Source: Bacillota bacterium (GTDB taxonomy: Bacteria; Bacillota; Clostridia; Lachnospirales; Bianqueaceae). Taken from it: DNA of 64,000 bases. Shown here piece by piece: positions 39,922-48,091 of this stretch (position 1 is its first letter; every line of letters starts with the position of its first letter). The stretch lies in the NCBI GenBank assembly GCA_017442535.1, contig JAFRZL010000051.1, positions 1 to 64,000 of the forward strand, written 5' to 3'. The notes below the pieces were generated by a model. It was not told the origin of the DNA and did not search any database. It saw only the letters and a program-made list of their open reading frames with translations. The translations under genes were made by a program, and so were the position numbers.

Positions 39922-42120
39922 TCACTTTCGCTGTATACCGTTCGCATCAAGCCAGGCGGACACATCGCCGGGCAGGGCCGACCCGCCCGAATAATGGACG
40001 GAGAGTCCTTCCCCCATCATCGCTTCCGGCGCAAGTTTGGCGATTGCCGTCAGGCTCTGACCAAAACGCCCGCCGCCGTGCGAACAGAAGGGGATGATCG
40101 TCTTGCCTGAAAAATCGTACATTTCTAGGAAAGAAGCAATCGGCATGGGGATCGATGCCCACCAGTTCGGATATCCAAGCAGGATCACATCGTAATCATC
40201 AATGTTTTCCGAAGGATTCGAGATCTCCGGTCTCGCCTGCCGGTGCTGGTCCTCCTGGGCCTCCATCAGAACCGTATTATAGTTTGTGGAATAGGGATGG
40301 ACCGGCTTGATTTCAAACAGATCAGCTCCTGTCTGGTTCTGAATTTCTCGGGCAATGCCTCGTGTATTTCCGCCCCATGAGAAGAAAGCAATCAGTATCC
40401 GTCCGCCAGAGTGTGCAGAACGAACTGTTTCGGCTGCAGTGACGGTCTCAGCCAATCCCTGACCGGCATTCCGGACAAGGCGAACTCCAAGATTTGCGGC
40501 TTTCAGGTCCGATTGCCCTGCGGCGCGGTAGGCACTCCGCATGTTCTTGCCAAAATCATTCCAGCCGCCTCCGCGGTAAACATGCCTGGTGCCGTCAGGT
40601 GCCCCGGTAGGGTCAGAACTGTTCTGCAGGTCATATTCGCCGTAATAATCCCAGCACCATTCATTGACATTGCCGTGCATATCATACAAGCCCCATCTGC
40701 TTGCATAAAAGCTCCCGATCGCGACGGTCGTCTGACGGTAAACGCCAGGCCTCGCCTCCAGAACGGAATCATTGAAGTAGTTTTCTTCGATTTCATAAGG
40801 ATAGTGGCCATAGAAGTTGGCATCGTCCGCGTCAAGGGATTTTTCTGCATTAAAGGGAGTCACTGTTCCGGCACGGCAGGCATATTCCCACTCTGCTTCC
40901 GTAGGAAGCCGGTATCCATTGGCTGAACGATCCCAGACCACTCCGGTATCCGAAACCGTATAAACAGGGTCCAGGCCGGCATCAAGGCTTTTGGCATTGG
41001 AGAAGAGGATCGCATCCAGCCATGAGATGTTCTCCACAGGCAGGCCGGTTCCCGAAAATGTACTGGGATTAAGCCCCATCAGACGTTCGTATTCTTTCTG
41101 AGTCGTTTCATAGGGATCCATGTAGAAGGATGAAATGGTGATGTTATGCTGTATTTCATCACTGATTCTCCAGTTTTCATCTTCCGGACTGCCCATGAGA
41201 AAGCTGCCGCCCTGGATCAGGACATACCCGTCATTGATTTCGACAGGAATCTGTGGATCCGGAGTGCTGATAACGGTGTTTTCCTTACTGTCAGCGGAGA
41301 TGAAAGAGTTTGCTTCTTCATGAGAAACCTCTGTTTGCTGTGAGGGGCTCCATCCCGAATCCGAGGTCTTTTCCGTTTGAATCAGCAACAAGCCCATCCC
41401 GATCAGAATGGCGGACAGGATGCAGAGCACAGCGATCATGGGAGAATTCGAATCGCCCTTCTCACCCTTCAGGCTGCGGATCAGGCGAACGGTATTGGCT
41501 CCGGCAAAAGCGAAAAAGAAGAGTTCGGCCAGATTTTCCAGAAAGACAAGAACACCGCTCTTATCGTAGTCAAAGAAGGCAAAGGGCGAGAGAAAGAAGA
41601 GATAGTCCGGGATCCGGCTCCGAAGGAAGAACAGGAAGCCTAAGCCTGCCGCTATGGTGAAAAGACAGGTCAGCAGAGCTTTAGCCGTTTTGCCTGGCCT
41701 GATCTTTGCCGTCATGGCAGGCAGGTGCAGGCCCAGATGCAGCCCCATCAGGATAAAAGCCCAGTAAGACATGGACAAATGAAAGCGCCTTGCAAATGAG
41801 ACAGGGAGCAGCCCGTATAAAAACGGGACTGCGTGAGCGCTCATGCTCATGCCGCAGACGGCCGTCAGCGCGATCGATGCCAGCAGCAGAGTATTTATCA
41901 CCGTACTCAGAATTCGGTAAGTATTGTACTTTCCTTTGAACAGAGCCCCATACCACCGTATATTCAGCGCGTGATGGAGGATCAGCAGAACGGTCATACC
42001 GATCCCGAACCATTCATGCAGAGTATCGCCGGTTACCTGATAAGCCATCAGGCAGAGCAGCAGGGCAGTCATGCATGCGTCGACGGTCATTCTGAGCATG
42101 TTTTTCTGTTTGGCTTGCAT
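39922..42120 (-). CDS. Triple fusion: DUF4405 membrane domain - SUMF1-like domain - flavodoxin
   Basis: 732 residues. Residues ~8-250 have seven predicted membrane helices with paired histidines (LILHHALN, LHLGLHL), resembling DUF4405 and suggestive of haem b. Residues ~300-560 form a formylglycine-generating-enzyme/SUMF1-like lectin fold (VLIQGGSFLMGSPED, YRLPTEAEWEYACRAG, YDMHGNVNEWCWD, VYRGGGWNDFGKNMRSAYRAA). The catalytic cysteine pair of FGE is absent. Residues ~575-730 are a flavodoxin with phosphate loop FFSWGGNTRGIA and LLGYPNWWASIPMP. Seven helices would put both C-terminal domains outside the cell. AAGGAGACGG precedes the start. It lies 15 bases behind the flavodoxin lipoprotein. 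Confidence 0.85.
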   Translation of the reverse strand: MQAKQKNMLRMTVDACMTALLLCLMAYQVTGDTLHEWFGIGMTVLLILHHALNIRWYGALFKGKYNTYRILSTVINTLLLASIALTAVCGMSMSAHAVPFLYGLLPVSFARRFHLSMSYWAFILMGLHLGLHLPAMTAKIRPGKTAKALLTCLFTIAAGLGFLFFLRSRIPDYLFFLSPFAFFDYDKSGVLVFLENLAELFFFAFAGANTVRLIRSLKGEKGDSNSPMIAVLCILSAILIGMGLLLIQTEKTSDSGWSPSQQTEVSHEEANSFISADSKENTVISTPDPQIPVEINDGYVLIQGGSFLMGSPEDENWRISDEIQHNITISSFYMDPYETTQKEYERLMGLNPSTFSGTGLPVENISWLDAILFSNAKSLDAGLDPVYTVSDTGVVWDRSANGYRLPTEAEWEYACRAGTVTPFNAEKSLDADDANFYGHYPYEIEENYFNDSVLEARPGVYRQTTVAIGSFYASRWGLYDMHGNVNEWCWDYYGEYDLQNSSDPTGAPDGTRHVYRGGGWNDFGKNMRSAYRAAGQSDLKAANLGVRLVRNAGQGLAETVTAAETVRSAHSGGRILIAFFSWGGNTRGIAREIQNQTGADLFEIKPVHPYSTNYNTVLMEAQEDQHRQARPEISNPSENIDDYDVILLGYPNWWASIPMPIASFLEMYDFSGKTIIPFCSHGGGRFGQSLTAIAKLAPEAMMGEGLSVHYSGGSALPGDVSAWLDANGIQRK

Positions 42121-42135
42121 ATTCCGTCTCCTTGA

Positions 42136-42852
42136 TTATTTCAGCCCGTCGATCCAGGACTGAAGATCCGCCTCGGATACGTTCCCGCCAAAGCGCTTTC
42201 CGTCCAGCCAGGTGCCGCTCCCCGCAAGCGCCTCCATATTGGGGCCGCTCCGGCCGATCCCGCTGCTCGCAGACGTACAGAACGGAATCAGAGTAATCCC
42301 TTCAAAACTGTACTTCTCAACAAAAGTATCCAGGATACGCGGCTCTTCACCCCACCAGATCGGGAAGCCCAGATAGATGGTCGTGTAGCCTTCCAGCGAA
42401 AGATCCTCGCTGCCGATCTCCGGCCGGGCGTTCTTATCGTTCTGTTCTTTGGTGGAACGGCTGTTACGATCATTATAATTCAGGTCGGCGCTGGAATAGG
42501 GCTCCTTCGCCGTGATCTCATACAGATCCGCATTGGTCAAACCGGCAATCTTCTCCGCAACTCCCTTTGTGGTACCGGTGGCAGAGAAAAAGACGACCAG
42601 AACATCGCTGTGGTCCACTGCCGAATCTACAGGCGTGGAATCTTCCGGTACGGCAGAGGATTCTACAGCGGAGGATTCCGCCTCCGCCTTTGACGCTGCT
42701 GAAGAATCCTCTGCCGCAGGCTGCTTGGAAGATTCCGCGGGCGCTGCTTTAGAAGAATCGTCTTTCACGGATCCGGTGTCCCCGGTGCTTCCGCACGCGG
42801 CAATCCCGATTACAAGGAGCACCGCAGCCAATAACGCAATCAGTCTTTTCAT
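42136..42852 (-). CDS. Flavodoxin lipoprotein
   Basis: 238 residues. Signal peptide with lipobox ending at Cys20 (IGIAAC), a Ser/Ala/Glu-rich linker to ~80, then a flavodoxin_4-type domain: FMN-phosphate loop FFSATGTTKGVAEKI, LNYNDRNSRST, and IYLGFPIWWGEEPRILDTF. Anchoring a flavodoxin outside the membrane is unusual because free FMN must be supplied there. AGGAGAAAGACT precedes the ATG. It lies in the operon between the aldo/keto reductase and the triple fusion, whose own flavodoxin domain is clearly related. Confidence 0.9.
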   Translation of the reverse strand: MKRLIALLAAVLLVIGIAACGSTGDTGSVKDDSSKAAPAESSKQPAAEDSSAASKAEAESSAVESSAVPEDSTPVDSAVDHSDVLVVFFSATGTTKGVAEKIAGLTNADLYEITAKEPYSSADLNYNDRNSRSTKEQNDKNARPEIGSEDLSLEGYTTIYLGFPIWWGEEPRILDTFVEKYSFEGITLIPFCTSASSGIGRSGPNMEALAGSGTWLDGKRFGGNVSEADLQSWIDGLK

Positions 42853-42870
42853 AGTCTTTCTCCTATCATT

Positions 42871-43911
42871 TCAGATTTTTTGGTCCCCGGTGGACCATAC
42901 ATGTTTTTCTTTCGAGTTCGAGGGCTTGTTTTGTGCCATGACTCCTGCGAGCGGATGAGGAGAGTAGGGCTCCTCCAGATAGGCCAGTTCATCATCGCTT
43001 AATGCCATTTCCACCGATTTGACCGCGCCTTCGATGTGGTGGAGCTTTGTTGCTCCGACGACCGGCGCTGTTACTTTGGTGAGCAGCCATGCGAGCGAGA
43101 CTTCCGTCATGGTAACCCCCAGCTTTTCTGCCAGTTCCGCCACCCGGGAGATGATCACATTATCCTGTACGGCAGTGGCATCATATTTGAATTTCGCATA
43201 TGTATCTTCTTCGGCACGCTTTGTACCGCCCGGTCCGGGAAGCCGGGAGAGTCTGCCGCTCGCCAGAGCACTGTAAGGGGTAAGAGCGATGTTTTCTTCA
43301 TGACAGTACGGAACCATCTCACGCTCCTCCTCGCGGAAGATCAGATTGTAATGTCCCTGTACGGAAACGAATTTGGCAAAGCCCTCTTTCTCCGCAAGGC
43401 AGTTTGCCTTGGCGATCTGCCAGGCGAAGCAGTTGGAGATGCCGATGTACCTGACCTTGCCGGCGGTTACGACCCGGTTCAGCCCATCCATAATGTCATA
43501 AACCGGCGTGTTCCAGTCCCACATGTGATAGATGTACAGATCCACATAGTCCATGCCGAGGTTCTTCAGGCTCGTGTCGATCATCTTACCGATGTGTTCC
43601 TGCCCGCTGACACCGCGCTCCATCTCTTCCGGTGTACGGGGAAGAAACTTGGTTGCGACAACCACCTCGTCACGCTTTGCATAATCCCTGAGGGCCCGTC
43701 CCACATACTGCTCACTTGTTCCGCTCTGATAGGCGATGGCGGTATCAAAGAAATTGACGCCAAGCTCAAGGGCGCGCCGGATGATCTCTCGGGAGTGCTC
43801 TTCATCGATTGTCCAGCTGTGCTGGCCGCGTCCCGGATCGCCAAAGCCCATGCACCCCAGACAGATGCGCGAAACATTCAAATCAGAATGGCCGAGTTTT
43901 GTGTATCTCAT
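42871..43911 (-). CDS. Aldo/keto reductase
   Basis: 346 residues, TIM-barrel AKR with the full catalytic tetrad visible: FFDTAIAYQSG (Asp and Tyr), VVVATKF (Lys) and YIYHMWDW (His), plus the NADPH-binding C-terminal region KVTAPVVGATKLHHIEGAVKS. The SRICLGCMGFGDP start is typical of the YghZ/Tas-like AKR branch. It is cytoplasmic, in contrast to the lipoproteins that follow, and first after the TetR gene with 18 bases between them. AAGGAGATTCAAGAA precedes the ATG. Confidence 0.93.
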   Translation of the reverse strand: MRYTKLGHSDLNVSRICLGCMGFGDPGRGQHSWTIDEEHSREIIRRALELGVNFFDTAIAYQSGTSEQYVGRALRDYAKRDEVVVATKFLPRTPEEMERGVSGQEHIGKMIDTSLKNLGMDYVDLYIYHMWDWNTPVYDIMDGLNRVVTAGKVRYIGISNCFAWQIAKANCLAEKEGFAKFVSVQGHYNLIFREEEREMVPYCHEENIALTPYSALASGRLSRLPGPGGTKRAEEDTYAKFKYDATAVQDNVIISRVAELAEKLGVTMTEVSLAWLLTKVTAPVVGATKLHHIEGAVKSVEMALSDDELAYLEEPYSPHPLAGVMAQNKPSNSKEKHVWSTGDQKI

Positions 43912-43929
43912 TTCTTGAATCTCCTTTGT

Positions 43930-44553
43930 TTATGCCTTCAGAAGCCGGATCAGGCAGTTATAGACGACATCATAAACGGATTGATAGACAAAGCGGACAT
44001 TCGCATCCACCATCGCTGCCCGTTGCTTTTCGGTGACCGATGTATAAGGATGGATGCCGAACATGAATGGGAAGAAGACGTAGATGACACTTTGAATTTC
44101 CGCCGCCGACATTCCAGAGCAGAATTTTTCAAGCAACGCCCTGAACAGGTGCAAAGACCGCCCGTAAGAGGTCTTAAACGCTGTCAGAAGCTCCCTGCGG
44201 CTTTCTGCCTCCATATCATAATTATTCATGGAGAGGAGTTTTAAGAGCTGAGGCCGGTTCTCAAGAGAACGCGCGACTGCGTCTGCCAGTTCCTCTCCGG
44301 TCATAGAATCGTGCCTTTGCAGAATGGACTCCAGTTCTTCATTCCAACGGTCGTATTCACGCTCAAAAAGGGCGAGGAAGATCTCTTCCTTGGTCTGAAA
44401 GTAATTATAGATCGTCGGCCGGGAGAAGGGGAGGAGCTTACCGATCTCCATAAGCGTGATCTCCTTAAAACTCATTGTCTGATAGAGCGTTTCGCAGGCG
44501 TTGATGATAGTCTCCCGGCGTCCCGCGATCAGCTCCGGCGTTCCCTTAATCAT
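43930..44553 (-). CDS. TetR/AcrR family regulator of the redox operon
   Basis: 207 residues from the ATG at 44553 (AAAGGAGCCTCT ahead; an ATG 15 bases upstream lies inside that SD region). The N-terminal helix-turn-helix is TETR-type: RRETIINACETLYQTMSFKEITLMEIGKLL followed by SRPTIYNYFQTKEEIFLALF. The C-terminal ~140 residues form the helical ligand pocket. Two matching 13-bp palindromes flank its promoter, strongly suggesting autorepression and control of the five downstream genes. The inducer is not known. Confidence 0.93.
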   Translation of the reverse strand: MIKGTPELIAGRRETIINACETLYQTMSFKEITLMEIGKLLPFSRPTIYNYFQTKEEIFLALFEREYDRWNEELESILQRHDSMTGEELADAVARSLENRPQLLKLLSMNNYDMEAESRRELLTAFKTSYGRSLHLFRALLEKFCSGMSAAEIQSVIYVFFPFMFGIHPYTSVTEKQRAAMVDANVRFVYQSVYDVVYNCLIRLLKA

Positions 44554-44581
44554 AGAGGCTCCTTTCATGCCGGCACGCTAT

Positions 44582-44594
44582 TGACACAGTGTCA
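44582..44594. promoter_or_regulatory. Operator 1 for the TetR regulator
   Basis: TGACAC-A-GTGTCA, a perfect palindrome around one central base, just downstream of the -10 box. Confidence 0.85.
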
Positions 44595-44602
44595 GCATTG
44601 TT

Positions 44603-44631
44603 ATTATAACCGGCCGCTGACACTGTGTCAA
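44603..44631 (-). promoter_or_regulatory. Promoter of the TetR redox operon
   Basis: On the minus strand TTGACA, 17 bases, TATAAT: full consensus. The -35 box lies inside operator 2, so a bound TetR dimer would exclude RNA polymerase. Confidence 0.93.
44618..44630. promoter_or_regulatory. Operator 2 for the TetR regulator
   Basis: TGACAC-T-GTGTCA, identical to operator 1 apart from the central base; centre-to-centre distance is 36 bases. It overlaps the -35 box. Confidence 0.85.
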
Positions 44632-44647
44632 TACATTTTCGAAAAAA

Positions 44648-44674
44648 AACCACAATGTTTTTCACATTGCGGTT
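44648..44674 (-). terminator. Terminator of the GNAT gene
   Basis: On the minus strand AACCGCAATGT-GAAAA-ACATTGTGGTT followed by TTTTTTTTC. It separates the transcript from the TetR promoter region. Confidence 0.92.
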
Positions 44675-44686
44675 ATCTGATGCGGC

Positions 44687-45154
44687 CTAGCGCTTTACCA
44701 GCAGCGGCATATCATACTCGTCTTTACCATTCTCTACAAAGCCCATGGATTTCCAGAAGCGTATCGAATCTTCTTTTGTACTGTTCAGCTCATAGTATTT
44801 TGCACCGTCGGCTTTCGTATACTGCATGAGCGCTTCAAAACAACAGTGTCCGGTACCGTTCCCGCGGAACTCGGGAAAAACCCAGAAATCCAGGACAAAG
44901 CATTTTCCGTCTTCGCTCAGGTAGGTGCAGTAGGAAGCGGCTCCGATCCGATTTCCGTCCCTGATGAAATAGACCATGTGATGTCTGTCCTTGCAGCGGA
45001 GCATATGATCTTTCAGGATCCCGCGATACTCATTCCCTGTAAAATAGGCGATATCTTCTTTGTCCTCGATAATGCCGTCCTCGATAAGGTAACGGATATG
45101 GAGCTCCCAGAACTCATCCAGTTCCGCCACAGGGATTTCTTCAATGCTTATCAT
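44687..45154 (-). CDS. GNAT family N-acetyltransferase
   Basis: 155 residues from the ATG at 45154, behind GGAGGAAAATC. Acetyl-CoA-binding motif A is present (VLDFWVFPEFRGNGTGHCCFEALM) and motif B follows (YYELNSTKEDSIRFWKSMGFVENG). The N-terminal EIPVAELDEFWELHIRYLIEDGI is typical of small clostridial GNATs. Substrate unknown. Its start overlaps the end of the preceding membrane protein gene by 14 bases. Confidence 0.88.
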   Translation of the reverse strand: MISIEEIPVAELDEFWELHIRYLIEDGIIEDKEDIAYFTGNEYRGILKDHMLRCKDRHHMVYFIRDGNRIGAASYCTYLSEDGKCFVLDFWVFPEFRGNGTGHCCFEALMQYTKADGAKYYELNSTKEDSIRFWKSMGFVENGKDEYDMPLLVKR

Positions 45155-45905
45155 GATTTTCCTCCGGAATCGCAGCATCTGTCTGCTCAGTGAACGGCTG
45201 GATTTGGCTTTGGCCCGTTTGAGATAACTGCTTGGAGTCTTTTACAAAGCCCAGTACGCTTACGGTGATCATGAGGATCAGAATCACAGAACTCGACGCG
45301 GCGGAAACGATCATCATTTCCCGGTTTCCACCTCCTGAATTAACCATGATCAGCGTATTCTGCAAAACGATGATCGATAGAAGCGCATCTATGAAATTGA
45401 TGGTCCTGAGTTCCTTAACCAGTATATTATCCGTTGTTTTTCTCTTTTTCATATTGAACGATGCGATAATGATTTTATAGGTTGTATAAGTAGCCATCGC
45501 TATGGCGGGGATCAGCGTCATTTCCACGGGCTTCATCATCCTCGCCATCAAAGAGATCGGAACAATAAGAGACAGATTGAGGAGCAGAAGGATCGCATTG
45601 GTCAGAAGGAAGATGATTCTCCGCTTCTTTTTTGAAAGATCCCGGTCTTTCCCTGCCAGCCTGAGATTCGAAATGATCAGGATAGCGCGCAGAACGGAAA
45701 GAAGAAGATAGTAAACACAGATACTCCCATACCAGAGAGACTGATAATGAGCTCCCAGATAGCCATTGTAAATCGCAAAGACAACGGATACCAGAAACGA
45801 TCCGGAGGAAAATGTGATAGTTTTCCGGTCATAGTCGCCGAAAAACAGTTCTTTTATAGCGCCGGATTCTATGATGTCCCCCTCCTTAATCTCAGAATCA
45901 TCCAT
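45141..45905 (-). CDS. Polytopic membrane protein, function unknown
   Basis: 254 residues if it starts at the ATG at 45905, 16 bases behind the upstream flavoprotein stop; no strong SD is visible there. A 35-residue acidic N-terminus precedes six or seven membrane helices (SFLVSVVFAIYNGYLG, CVYYLLLSVLRAILIISNL, IIFLLTNAILLLLNLSLIVPISLM, LIPAIAMATYTTYKIIIASF, INFIDALLSIIVLQNTLIM, MMIVSAASSSVILILMITVSVLGF). The C-terminus is polar. I do not recognise the family. Confidence 0.65.
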   Translation of the reverse strand: MDDSEIKEGDIIESGAIKELFFGDYDRKTITFSSGSFLVSVVFAIYNGYLGAHYQSLWYGSICVYYLLLSVLRAILIISNLRLAGKDRDLSKKKRRIIFLLTNAILLLLNLSLIVPISLMARMMKPVEMTLIPAIAMATYTTYKIIIASFNMKKRKTTDNILVKELRTINFIDALLSIIVLQNTLIMVNSGGGNREMMIVSAASSSVILILMITVSVLGFVKDSKQLSQTGQSQIQPFTEQTDAAIPEENHDKH

Positions 45906-45921
45906 CGGAAAGATAAGCCGC

Positions 45922-46578
45922 TTACAATGAATGCCACTGACCGCCGGCAAGCAGTGCGCCTTTTTCAAAAGCAGCCCTGCACTCCATCGGAAAAACGGTT
46001 TCATGCCGTTCCTGCTTGGCCTTGGGGTCGAACATGGACCATTCCCAGTCGGTTTTACTGTAATCCCTCAACTGAAGCGTGTTGCCGCTGATGAGAATGT
46101 CTGTCGGACCGACAAAACGGCTCAGCGTCTGCTGATAGCCGCGGATCAGATCGGCATACATGGTGTCCTGGGCATTACTCGTCATAATCAGCAGCACGGG
46201 GACCGGATGCTCGTTGCAGCACGGATTCTCACGATTATACGTCAGATTCTGAAAAATCAGCCTCTCGTACAATGCGCGGAACGAGGCGGTCAGTTCGCTC
46301 AGATAATTGGGCGAACCGATGATCAGACCATCGCTCTCGCGGATGGCATCAAGAACGGGCGTCAGTCCGTCACGGCAGATGCAGCGGCCCTTGTTCTTCT
46401 CCCTCTTGCAGCCGAAGCATGAGATGCAGCCTGTGTATCGCTCCAGGCGAAACAGGTCATAACGCTCCACGATGGCTCCGGCCGATTCCGCGCCTTTTGA
46501 CGCCTCAGTGATCAGCGTATCGGTATTCCATCCTTTTCTTGGTCCTGCATTGACGGCGATAATTCTCTTGCTCATGGA
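45922..46578 (-). CDS. Iron-sulfur flavoprotein / NAD(P)H-dependent FMN reductase family
   Basis: 218 residues from the ATG at 46578 behind AAGGAGAGG. Flavodoxin-like fold with the FMN-binding AVNAGPRKGWNTDTLI and GLIIGSPNYLSELTASFRALYERL. A cysteine cluster CISCFGCKREKNKGRCIC after strand 2 resembles the compact [4Fe-4S] motif of archaeal/clostridial Isf flavoproteins. It is probably a cytoplasmic electron carrier. Only a short gap separates it from the membrane protein downstream. Confidence 0.85.
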   Translation of the reverse strand, partial: SMSKRIIAVNAGPRKGWNTDTLITEASKGAESAGAIVERYDLFRLERYTGCISCFGCKREKNKGRCICRDGLTPVLDAIRESDGLIIGSPNYLSELTASFRALYERLIFQNLTYNRENPCCNEHPVPVLLIMTSNAQDTMYADLIRGYQQTLSRFVGPTDILISGNTLQLRDYSKTDWEWSMFDPKAKQERHETVFPMECRAAFEKGALLAGGQWHSL

Positions 46579-46695
46579 TTTCCTCTCCTTTATTACAGAT
46601 TTTGATTTGACAGTGTCTTTCCCCGGCTGTCTCTCCGGCATAGATCCGTTCCCGGATACTTTATTCATTTCCACAGACCGGAGTGGATTGGCGTA

Positions 46696-47124
46696 CTAAT
46701 CCTTTCCGGCCTTCTTTAAGGAATCATTTGTTTCCGAAAGCCACTCATGATAGTGATCATAGGGGGACTGGGTCCACCAGTTTAACAGATTATTCAGGGA
46801 ATCGATGTCTTCTTCGATGGCGGTGCACTTATACTGCTCCGGATCGCGGTTGACTGTCACGATATGATGATTATCCTCTTTGAAATCGATCTTGTAGATA
46901 CAGTATCCGGTCCAGCTGCGGTGTGCCCAGAGAGTTGATCCTTCCATATACCAGAACCATTTATCCTCCATAGCCTGTGGAATATTGCCGCAGCGGAGCA
47001 CAGCCATCTCTGTATCACTGATTGACCTGTCAAGCACAAAAGTCTCATGCTGCCCGGGCATGGGCTTTGTTTTCCAATCGTTGTGGCGGGCAATTCTTGG
47101 CTCGATATGATGATCTTTTGTCAT
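46696..47124 (-). CDS. Unknown Trp/His-rich small protein
   Basis: 142 residues from the ATG at 47124 behind AGGAGGAATCT. A compact sequence rich in aromatic residues (DKWFWYMEGSTLWAHRSWTGYCIYKIDF, LLNWWTQSPYDHYHEWL). No signal peptide or membrane helix. The pattern of a short beta sheet with conserved Trp/Tyr is seen in several hypothetical clostridial proteins, but I cannot name a family. It lies 28 bases behind the next unknown gene and is likely co-transcribed. Confidence 0.6.
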   Translation of the reverse strand: MTKDHHIEPRIARHNDWKTKPMPGQHETFVLDRSISDTEMAVLRCGNIPQAMEDKWFWYMEGSTLWAHRSWTGYCIYKIDFKEDNHHIVTVNRDPEQYKCTAIEEDIDSLNNLLNWWTQSPYDHYHEWLSETNDSLKKAGKD

Positions 47125-47152
47125 AGATTCCTCCTGTTCTGACCGTGAAGCA

Positions 47153-47785
47153 TCAGTCCGTTGCCGATACAAGCATGACGACATATCTGTTCAGGCTCCT
47201 GTCATAGAGGCTCCAGCAGCAGGACCCATACCATTCGTGCCCGGCGTCAAAATAATCCGACCAGTCCGTCGTCCATTCATAGATGTCAAGCGCATCCGTA
47301 CCATTTGGAAACAGAGCCTCGTTTACCTTTTTGAAGTCCTCGGGTTTGTTTCTCTTGCCGAATACCGGTTCCATTATCGCATACCAGTAGGGGACAGTCG
47401 TTCCGAAGTTTTCGTCATTTGGTGTCCAGTCGGCATCATAATCAACATTGCCGTAGTAGTCGATCTTAACTATATTCGGACAGTAGAAGAACGCCTGAGG
47501 ATCAAGCGGAGCGGCCTGCGCCTGATAGATATCATAAACAAGGGGAGTCAATTGATCTGCAACGCTGTCATCAAACATGTTTTTGGCTTTTTCCTTGTTC
47601 TCCAGTTCCTCTGTCAGCAGTGAGTCGAAAACAGCAAGCAAGGCTTGTCTGTGGGATTTCATCCCCTCATAAGGCATTTCGTCACTTAACAGATGATACA
47701 TGACCTCGCCGACGCTGTGATATTCGCTATTCGGGTCATATTGCCGTATGAAATCGAAGAAAGGGTCAGTTTTAATTTCTTGCAT
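47153..47785 (-). CDS. Unknown 210-residue cytosolic protein
   Basis: AGGAGGATATC precedes the ATG. A helical first half (FFDFIRQYDPNSEYHSVGEVMYHLLSDEMPYEG) and an acidic, aromatic second half (NIVKIDYYGNVDYDADWTPNDENFG, WTTDWSDYFDAGHEWYGSCCWSLYD). No secretion signal. It shares the aromatic-rich style of its neighbour, and both look like immunity- or SMI1/KNR4-type small proteins; that comparison is a guess and no family is assigned. Confidence 0.6.
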   Translation of the reverse strand: MQEIKTDPFFDFIRQYDPNSEYHSVGEVMYHLLSDEMPYEGMKSHRQALLAVFDSLLTEELENKEKAKNMFDDSVADQLTPLVYDIYQAQAAPLDPQAFFYCPNIVKIDYYGNVDYDADWTPNDENFGTTVPYWYAIMEPVFGKRNKPEDFKKVNEALFPNGTDALDIYEWTTDWSDYFDAGHEWYGSCCWSLYDRSLNRYVVMLVSATD

Positions 47786-47797
47786 GATATCCTCCTT

Positions 47798-48091
47798 TTA
47801 TGGTGATGCCGGTCCGGTCTGCTCACCTGATTCCTGCGAATCTGTTCGATACAGCCAACCGGACAGATCCTGGCGATTGATCACATACATCTGTAGTATT
47901 TCGCCATAATGAGCACTGTATGATTCGTATTTCAGAATCCCCCCGCAGTTTTTGATGACGCCGGCAGAGGCCGGATTGCTTTTGTCACATGAAACCAAAA
48001 CTTCTTTGATCCCGACTCTATCACAGACTTTAAGTGCTGCAGAGAGCATCTCCGTTGCATAATGTCTACGTCTTTCAGTCGGCCGGACCGT
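47798..48091 (-). pseudogene. C-terminal GNAT acetyltransferase fragment in frame behind another GNAT gene
   Basis: The frame continues directly behind the TAA of the upstream GNAT gene and encodes the last ~95 residues of a different acetyltransferase: RPTERRRHYATEMLSAALKV is motif A, and SNPASAGVIKNCGGILKYES is motif B. The N-terminal half is missing. The internal ATG at 48049 lacks a convincing RBS and would begin behind the CoA-binding loop. Most simply a deletion removed the 5' half of a second GNAT gene and joined the rest to its neighbour. Confidence 0.7.

Noticed and set aside
39922-42120. A functional sulfatase-maturating enzyme
   Set aside because: The SUMF1-like domain lacks the catalytic cysteine pair and no sulfatase gene is nearby.
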